Source: Amoebophrya sp. AT5.2 (Eukaryota; Sar; Dinophyceae; Syndiniales; Amoebophryaceae). Taken from it: a stretch of 10,309 bases of DNA. The translations under genes were made by a program, and so were the position numbers. Every line of letters starts with the position of its first letter. Within the stretch, counting starts at the first letter, position 1. The DNA lies in assembly GCA_005223375.1 (NCBI GenBank), contig RXOD01006453.1:1-10309 (forward strand), in the 5' to 3' direction. The notes below the pieces were generated by a model, which did not search any database, was not told where the DNA came from, and worked only from the letters and a program-made list of their open reading frames with translations. Positions 6,201-10,309 of this stretch are shown here, piece after piece.

Positions 6201-9002
6201 GTAGTATCGCACGCCGCCGCTGCCGCGCTTCGAAGCCCTACCTCCGCGCTGCGTACACACGGCGAAGCCCCGCTCGCTGGCTGACGAGTCGGCGCTCACC
6301 TCCTGCAACTCTTCGTCCCCGCCGAAACCGCTTCTGACCGAGCTACTGCTTGATGGCGGACCTCTCAACATCTTGTTGTGGCTCCGACGAGGAGGAGCAC
6401 CCCCTGCGTATAATTGTTCTTCTCCAAGAACTCCAGCATCCAGCATCTTCAGGTCGATTTCTTCCTGCTCCTCGACCTCCACGTCCTCTTCCAGTTCTTC
6501 CAGAAGGAACTGGCACCCGTCCTCGTCCGCGTCTGCCAGTGTCAGAATCGGCACCGACCCGGCGAAGAGGCCGGTGAAAAAGACCACGATGGCGATGACC
6601 AGAATGGTGATGTACCACGTCAAAACCGCCAGCAGCGTCAGCAGGCAGCACCCGCCCACCGGAATGGAGCTGTTGCCTCCCCACGTCCGGTAGATCGGGT
6701 TGAACCGCGAGCGGAAACAAGCCACACGCGACCCGTGCGCGCGCAGCGCGAAAGGCGAATTGAGGAGCATAACTTCGTCGTGGTCCTCGGAATCGGACGC
6801 ACTGGAGCAGTGGTACGACGATCGTGACACCGGGAACAACGAGGCGTCCTCGAGCTCGCGGTTTTTCCCGATATCGAGATCGTCGTACAGAAGGTCGTGA
6901 CGATCATGCTGCAGCTCTCCCATTCCCACCGCCGCACATGGTCTTCTGGTTCCGGGGAGGAGCTCAGCCTCAGACGGCCGCCCGCTGCCGCTTCGGCTTC
7001 CCCCCTCGGTTTCGCTCCGAAGCTTGTGATGCGCATCAACAAGCGCAGTTGCGCGACCGTGGTCGCTTTCAACTCCCGTCGCACCACCAGCTCCAGGAGT
7101 TCCAGTGCCGGCGGCATTCCTCATCAAGGGTTCTCCGCTCGTCCCTGCTTTCCCCGGCTGCATCCGCGCCGCGAAGTGTTGTTTCAGGGCCTTCAGCTCC
7201 GCTTCCCACGACAGATGTTTCCAGTTCACGATTTTGTTGGGGTTAAACGCGTACGTCTCTTCCGGCCTCCGGCAGCCGACGCAGCCGCGCCGCGAACTAC
7301 TTGGCGAGCTCCTATGTCCACGGCCACCGCCCAAACCTCCGTGCCGCCCACCAGTGCCGAACTCGCTGTTGGGGATTAGGTAGCCCAATTTCACTAGGGT
7401 TTTGATCCTTTCCTGACAGTGGTCGTGGCAGGACTCAATGCCAAGGCGAATCATGGCCTCGGACCAGACGTCCGCGGCCGAGCCCCCATCCTCGCGGCTC
7501 ACGTGATGGGCCAAAACGTGGCAAATCTTCTGGCATTCCCCGTCCACGGTGAGGGGAACCGGCTGTTGTTGGGTGCGGGCACCACGGGGACTACGCGGAC
7601 TCTTCCCGGTCGTGGTCCGACTCCGCGGCGTCCGAGGATCCGCGCTAGTAGAAGTGTGGGTGTGCTGTGTACGCGTGGTCCTCTCCGTCTGCACCTCGTG
7701 GTCGGTGGAACTTCTGCGCGACGTGGCCGTCGTAGTTGGAGGTGGCGCGAGAAGTGAAGGGGGCGCCGGTAAACGAGGTGGTCGTGTTGAAAGTGAAAGT
7801 GGGTCTGGAAGATGTGGCGCCGCTTCTAGAGGACGAGGGGAACTACTGCTTGAACATGAACTTGATCCCTGTCTGTTAGAAGGATCTACCTCGAGGAGCA
7901 CGGCTGCAATGGGTGCTGCGGCGGGACCATCTGTCGGAAAGGGTGCAGCTGTTGGGCCATCTGTCGGAAAGAGTGCAGCGACCGCCGGCGTCGTGGTGAG
8001 GACTGGTGCTGGACCATGATCCTGCTCGTTCACCTGCTCTCGCAGCGCAGAAGAACAAGCAGCGGAGGCCGCTTTCGGGTCGGGCACTCGCTGCTGGTCC
8101 TCGACGAGGACGGAGAAAGTGAAAGCTCGCGAGAGGGGGCCGGGAGACGAGACTCCGTCACTGTGCGCCTCCTCAGCCGAACCACCAGTAATTACATCAG
8201 CAGTGGGGGGCGACGAGGACGGCCGCCAGTCGGGTGTCTGCTGTGCAGATGCTGGTGGAGTTCTTTTCGTTTTCAACGGCGCCGCGGGGACAAGGTTTGG
8301 AGACGTGGTTGCTCCAACGCCATAGTCTTCCTCGTCCAGCAAGTCGTCCAAGAGGTGGCGGCGCGCGGACTTTCGGATTTGTTCTCGCTCCCTTACTCTT
8401 TCTGCAGGGGCAGGAGGAGGAGAGCTGCAGTCGGAGGAAGAGGACTCGTCGTCACTATTCTTGTAGGAGTTGCTGATCGTCGGTTGATGGCCGTTCCCTG
8501 TTCGGCCGGAGGGCGAGTCCTGGGACTTGGATGGAGAGGTCGGGGTGGTGGTTAGTACTGCTGTTGTTGATGGGCATTTTTTTTGTCGTTTTCGGTGGTA
8601 GGGACGCGCGCCGAACCCGCCTGTCAAATTCATACCCAAGCCGATCCCGCCGAAGATTTCGCGCCGCACACCAGGAGAATTCGTCGAGTTACTGTAAGAA
8701 CCCGTCGCGTCCTCAGCGTCTTCTTGACCATTCGCGGCATTCGCGGCCGCGGGACGAGAGGGCTCATTTGATTTCACATCTTCATCTTCAGTTGGACTTG
8801 CTTCAAAAACTTTATCTTGTCGCGACGGCAGCTCTTCATCATCTAATGGTGCGTCTTCAAAACGAGGTAGTTGCGCAACAGATAACGAGCTTGCGCTGAG
8901 AGATGACGAGGAGAAGGAGGATGGCACAGAAGCGCACCCCCCACCCTCGTCCCGCCTACCTCTAGAGTAGGAAGCTGAAAAAATGCTGTGATCAGCTGTC
9001 AT
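3279..9002 (-). CDS. Giant neutral sphingomyelinase-like protein (C-terminal EEP domain)
   Basis: 1,907 codons without a visible intron; ATG 9002 is the first Met after an in-frame TAA at 9032-9030. Residues about 1560-1895 are an endonuclease/exonuclease/phosphatase-fold domain of the bacterial-type neutral sphingomyelinase group. Visible residues: N1566 (YNIW), E1610 (FCEAF, metal), H1695 (GTHLQAWD), D1735 and N1737 (GDFN), D1844 (LDYI), D1883-H1884 (SDHYPV). The family hydrolyses sphingomyelin to ceramide and phosphocholine with Mg2+. A low-complexity insert of about 50 residues follows GDFN. Residues about 785-820 form a long hydrophobic stretch (one long or two short membrane passes), followed by an acidic run (824-850). 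Most of 1-1550 is Ser/Thr/Pro/Ala/Gly-rich, with ordered-looking islands near 482-614, 1056-1130 and 1414-1454. Membrane attachment is inferred. Another EEP phosphodiesterase activity, such as on inositol phosphates, is less likely given GTHLQ and SKGCTYAKI. It ends 11 residues after the domain. Confidence 0.9.
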   Translation of the reverse strand: MTADHSIFSASYSRGRRDEGGGCASVPSSFSSSSLSASSLSVAQLPRFEDAPLDDEELPSRQDKVFEASPTEDEDVKSNEPSRPAAANAANGQEDAEDATGSYSNSTNSPGVRREIFGGIGLGMNLTGGFGARPYHRKRQKKCPSTTAVLTTTPTSPSKSQDSPSGRTGNGHQPTISNSYKNSDDESSSSDCSSPPPAPAERVREREQIRKSARRHLLDDLLDEEDYGVGATTSPNLVPAAPLKTKRTPPASAQQTPDWRPSSSPPTADVITGGSAEEAHSDGVSSPGPLSRAFTFSVLVEDQQRVPDPKAASAACSSALREQVNEQDHGPAPVLTTTPAVAALFPTDGPTAAPFPTDGPAAAPIAAVLLEVDPSNRQGSSSCSSSSSPRPLEAAPHLPDPLSLSTRPPRLPAPPSLLAPPPTTTATSRRSSTDHEVQTERTTRTQHTHTSTSADPRTPRSRTTTGKSPRSPRGARTQQQPVPLTVDGECQKICHVLAHHVSREDGGSAADVWSEAMIRLGIESCHDHCQERIKTLVKLGYLIPNSEFGTGGRHGGLGGGRGHRSSPSSSRRGCVGCRRPEETYAFNPNKIVNWKHLSWEAELKALKQHFAARMQPGKAGTSGEPLMRNAAGTGTPGAGGATGVESDHGRATALVDAHHKLRSETEGGSRSGSGRPSEAELLPGTRRPCAAVGMGELQHDRHDLLYDDLDIGKNRELEDASLFPVSRSSYHCSSASDSEDHDEVMLLNSPFALRAHGSRVACFRSRFNPIYRTWGGNSSIPVGGCCLLTLLAVLTWYITILVIAIVVFFTGLFAGSVPILTLADADEDGCQFLLEELEEDVEVEEQEEIDLKMLDAGVLGEEQLYAGGAPPRRSHNKMLRGPPSSSSSVRSGFGGDEELQEVSADSSASERGFAVCTQRGGRASKRGSGGVRYYRGMLDEEPTRRSGSRESKVNSGVVGAVVSRGGNKNMFSTTSSCPYRRLSGHQLSAEESHKRSGAQYRHDTFSSTAGTAKGNNSLTRSKVGLNALPDLEAGEAIGAAAPTTVASPTATPLQAMGAVEYGRVYQMKIMTNRETMFRQDKLLVIFTSPTHKSGRVRFGHDIHVLSTPVQGLCRWCCASGPRRILVLQDEEQLKSERLEPTSLTPQLAVAARCSYQSNDCALVPDDVEAGEANVCCNPQEPEGKITGSVGRLGADEEEADGLNASTRSPSPLPSPNQSSDGGLLLTSSRSPTDVGASVVLAGGPCIRINDERRSPDSNSTSDRGIIINGAAPEPDDSVGNMIEKLRLRESEVVSRAAIVEGAIARKSNPAVNSSSTTSSNMSFLSQASRNSLRLRHHEHHSFVLANAADATPPVTRPPDQLQETSPERRESRLSQEEAPPRRWSQASFATVRAALGEPELPRLIPRMVHGADAFTPWTAIKRQLHVVDTRTFLAAVNGADVVKTTFSIERVGSSCEEDPLASGGRSRSFGSLGGAGAARRATTATRPSTVTTRSSGAALGGLGVNQAAVVAGRKNANGHSSLPPGATRTSSGTLVLGPPPALELQLDAGTTGPPPPEVSLRVLAYNIWMMPQIITSVAPKSWNLSPEKSERAARIPDAIPQNLDVIVFCEAFCDGTMAQITKKLRERGFMFDTIPPIHPRRFISSGIKIYSREKIVDTDWIIYEKCSGDEVLASKGCTYAKIKKGPLHVHVFGTHLQAWDGKQAQADRRAQLRQIRSFIAKKKIPTTEPVLICGDFNIEQCDDVDVDVAPGGVLELKTGGRRGDREAPAAAVVTAVADLEAEAGGPQTTSTSSPVLFTREYQTMMKLLNAENYAASYQPSVLASNQWCSFGSVSSSPAESLLLDYILLAKHYLQPTSVKITTEYVQSLTPLSYAGQGFVDLSDHYPVLGEFRFPVLGKKGGGGGVLW
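7927..7986. repeat. Two tandem 30-bp units inside the sphingomyelinase gene
   Basis: The segment starting CCATCTGTCGGAAAG at 7927 repeats at 7957; 22 of the first 23 bases match, then the copies diverge. In the minus-strand reading it gives two copies of FPTDGP followed by (T/A)AAP near residues 340-360, in the disordered N-terminal half. This looks like recent slippage in low-complexity coding sequence. Confidence 0.85.
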
Positions 9003-9596
9003 ATCTTCTACGCCGCTCCGTCTTGTTCCTTAAGCACATTTGGAGACGAACGTGCGGCCGATTTTCGAGGAAGGTGTCGCGACCGCGTCAACAGAACGTA
9101 CTATCTTCTTGCGGCCACACACTGTGGAAGTAGAATCGATTCCCGATTCCGAGGTAGTTGTTGTGCTGATAGGATGCATTCTTTGTTTTAAATTCATTGT
9201 CGCGATCTTTGTGAGCATTTCCAGAACGAACCACCAAATCATCTGTGACTCTGTCTCTGACAACTGTGACGTCATTTAGCGATTTTTTGGATTTGCATCT
9301 TGATGGATCACGCTGCGACCACAACGCCTGATTTGGATCTTCATCGCGGAACATCAGCATCTTCAGAAGATGAAAGCGCGGCCGACAGACTCAGGATCAT
9401 GTTCATGAGCAACAAGATGCCCATGCCGCACTACATCGGGAAAAAGTATGAGCGTCGCAAATCTTCATCTTCTATCAACCATAGTGCGTCTGCGTATGGC
9501 TTTGAAGTCGACCTCCATCTTCCTCGCTCCGCATTTATTTCTATTTGTCCTTCAACATTTATTTCAATTACATTTTTCAATTTCATCATTTTCTAT
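9003..9596. other. Intergenic region upstream of the sphingomyelinase gene
   Basis: About 590 bp between the sphingomyelinase ATG and the stop of the CRAL-TRIO-like exon, so it carries a 3' UTR and a promoter. The part near 9530-9600 is AT-rich; on the minus strand it contains AATAAA, a possible polyadenylation hexamer for the gene to the right. A perfect CRE-like palindrome TGACGTCA lies at 9267-9274. A minus-strand ORF from ATG 9275 stops at 9030, in frame with the sphingomyelinase. A plus-strand frame from 9303 encodes a Met-rich peptide, but I could not support it as a gene. Confidence 0.55.
9267..9274. promoter_or_regulatory. CRE-like palindrome TGACGTCA
   Basis: An exact bZIP-type cAMP-response-element consensus about 265 bp upstream of the sphingomyelinase ATG (minus strand). 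It overlaps the ATG of the upstream in-frame ORF. An 8-mer can occur by chance, so a regulatory role is only a possibility. Confidence 0.3.
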
Positions 9597-9862
9597 TCAT
9601 CCTTCCTCACGACCACTGTACACGTCCGTCATTACTTTCCACAGGTTGTCCACGTCCACGTCCGGCGCGCTGCCGCCGTACTCGGAGCAGAGTTGATCCG
9701 CGTCAAAGTACAGCCCCAGATCTTCCACGCGCGCCACCGTCTGAATCCGCGAGCTCAGTTTTTTCGGGAGCAGTAGGCGCGCCATCGGCAGCACGATGTA
9801 CTTGATGAAGAACGGCGGCTCCATATGCAGAGGATATTTGTCCATGTCCCAGTCCCGAAAAG
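9597..9862 (-). CDS. Last exon of a probable CRAL-TRIO (Sec14-like) lipid-binding protein
   Basis: The frame is open from about 9870 to a stop at 9597; the first internal ATG is at 9845. The peptide reads FRDWDMDKYPLHMEPPFF, then a hydrophobic stretch IKYIVLPMARLLLPKKLSSR, then LCSEYGG. This fits the C-terminal part of CRAL-TRIO domains: a YP, a hydrophobic helix around P-F, a K-[IL]..R-[IV] segment and the closing LP.EYGG motif. Such proteins bind and exchange phospholipids or other lipids between membranes. At about 83-90 residues it is far shorter than the usual ~250, so the 5' exons must lie upstream, beyond the inverted-repeat element or outside the window. The acceptor is unclear: no good pyrimidine tract plus AG is seen, and an in-frame TAA sits near 9877. 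The family call rests on motif resemblance only. Confidence 0.55.
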
Positions 9863-10112
9863 TATTTATACTTTCTTACTATAGCCCCAGAAGTCGAGCG
9901 CTGGTCGTCAGGCCTGTCGGATCGGAATCACCGATACCCAGCTCCCGGCCACGCAGCTGGAAGGAACCCAAATCCGTTCCGAAAAGTGGAACATATTTCC
10001 TAGGGGTGTCATCTAGGTCCCGGCCTGAGTGTCAACGAGCCTAGGACGTCTTTCCTCGGTAAGTTTAGGCTCCGAAGCGGGTCGGGAGACAGCATAGTAA
10101 GTACTTAAATGC
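9862..10112. mobile_element. Hairpin-filled element with imperfect terminal inverted repeats (MITE- or introner-like)
   Basis: The left end (9862-9885) contains CTTACTATAGC and the right end (10092-10112) starts GCATAGTAAG. They are inverted copies with small gaps, sharing ATAGTAAG and AAAT(A/G)C. Inside are short perfect stems: ATCGG/CCGAT (9921/9931), CCAGCT/AGCTGG (9938/9955), GGAAC/GTTCC/GGAAC (9963/9976/9988), CCTAG/CTAGG (9999/10013) and GAGCCTA/TAGGCTC (10037/10066). There is no long ORF and no obvious target-site duplication. It abuts the CRAL-TRIO-like exon, so it may form most of an intron. A structured RNA is an alternative. Confidence 0.5.
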
Positions 10113-10309
10113 TTATGCCGGGAAGGGTCTGCTCGGGGTCCGAGTCAAGGCTTCTGCCCGACGCACCAGCTCCGGACACCGAAGATGGCTACGACACTAG
10201 GAGCGCGGCAGCCATCGCTTCTCGAACTCCTGCAATACGATCCCCAGCGCAAGGCTGGTATGGGAAATCCATCGGCGGGCGAAAGCGAGCGACGCACGCG
10301 TCGCATCTC
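10109..10309 (+). CDS. Open plus-strand frame running off the window edge (doubtful)
   Basis: From ATG 10109 (second ATG 10115) the frame stays open for 67 codons to the end of the window. The peptide is Ala/Arg/Ser-rich with no motif I recognise (for example SPAQGWYGKSIGG near its end). It begins inside the right inverted repeat of the neighbouring element and is opposite in strand to all confident genes. High GC makes such open frames common. A coding role is unproven. Confidence 0.15.
   Translation, partial: MLMPGRVCSGSESRLLPDAPAPDTEDGYDTRSAAAIASRTPAIRSPAQGWYGKSIGGRKRATHASHL

Noticed and set aside
9040..9279. Plus-strand 79-codon frame with a hydrophobic run (VVVVLIGCILCFKFIVAIFV)
   Set aside because: The start is TTG rather than ATG, it is on the opposite strand, and it overlaps the promoter-proximal upstream ORF. 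The membrane-like stretch alone is not enough.
9300..9776. Plus-strand ORF starting MMDHAATTTPDLDL
   Set aside because: Its first M is a TTG and its second half is antisense to the CRAL-TRIO-like exon. The first 60 codons look fairly gene-like (Met-rich), but no motif or splice signal supports them.
10180..10200. Similarity to the dinoflagellate spliced leader (GATGGCTACG near 10184)
   Set aside because: Only about 8-9 bases match the reverse of the leader and the essential flanking bases are absent; treated as chance.

Overview
The window is nuclear DNA of a eukaryote, most likely a flagellated protist. It has spliceosomal-type introns, a gene with sperm-tail/axoneme PG-type repeats, a huge low-complexity-rich ORF ending in a sphingomyelinase-like domain, and no bacterial operon signals. 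All three recognisable genes lie on the minus strand. Same-strand gene clusters and repeat-derived introns are known from dinoflagellate-lineage alveolates (for example Amoebophrya), but nothing here proves the lineage; treat it as a weak inference.

Layout, left to right. 1-202: cluster of the 9-mer CTACAGTAG (six exact copies in both orientations plus one degenerate copy), running off the left edge and probably intronic or 3' to the first gene. 223-2178 (minus): a multi-exon gene with a basic, coiled-coil-like N-terminal half and two tandem PG-type repeat units. I modelled five exons by joining splice sites, reading frames and the similarity of the two units to each other. 2219-3278: about 1.06 kb with no supportable gene, but with a 13-bp-stem hairpin and palindromes. 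3279-9002 (minus): one uninterrupted ORF of 1,907 codons. The last ~345 residues are an EEP-fold neutral sphingomyelinase domain with the expected catalytic residues; a long hydrophobic segment sits mid-protein; the rest is mostly low complexity with a few ordered islands. 9003-9596: spacer with an in-frame upstream ORF and a CRE-like palindrome. 9597 to about 9860 (minus): last exon of a probable CRAL-TRIO (Sec14-like) lipid-transfer protein. 9862-10112: a ~251-bp segment bounded by imperfect terminal inverted repeats and filled with short hairpins; a candidate unnamed non-autonomous or introner-like element. 10109-10309: a plus-strand frame open to the window edge, of doubtful reality.

Functionally, the sphingomyelinase and the Sec14-like gene would both act on membrane lipids, while the PG-repeat gene points to the axoneme or microtubules. 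No operon-like cooperation is implied. The most interesting material is structural: the CTACAGTAG cluster, whose minus-strand form looks like repeated 3' splice sites; the hairpin-filled inverted-repeat element; and the exon duplication in the PG-repeat gene.
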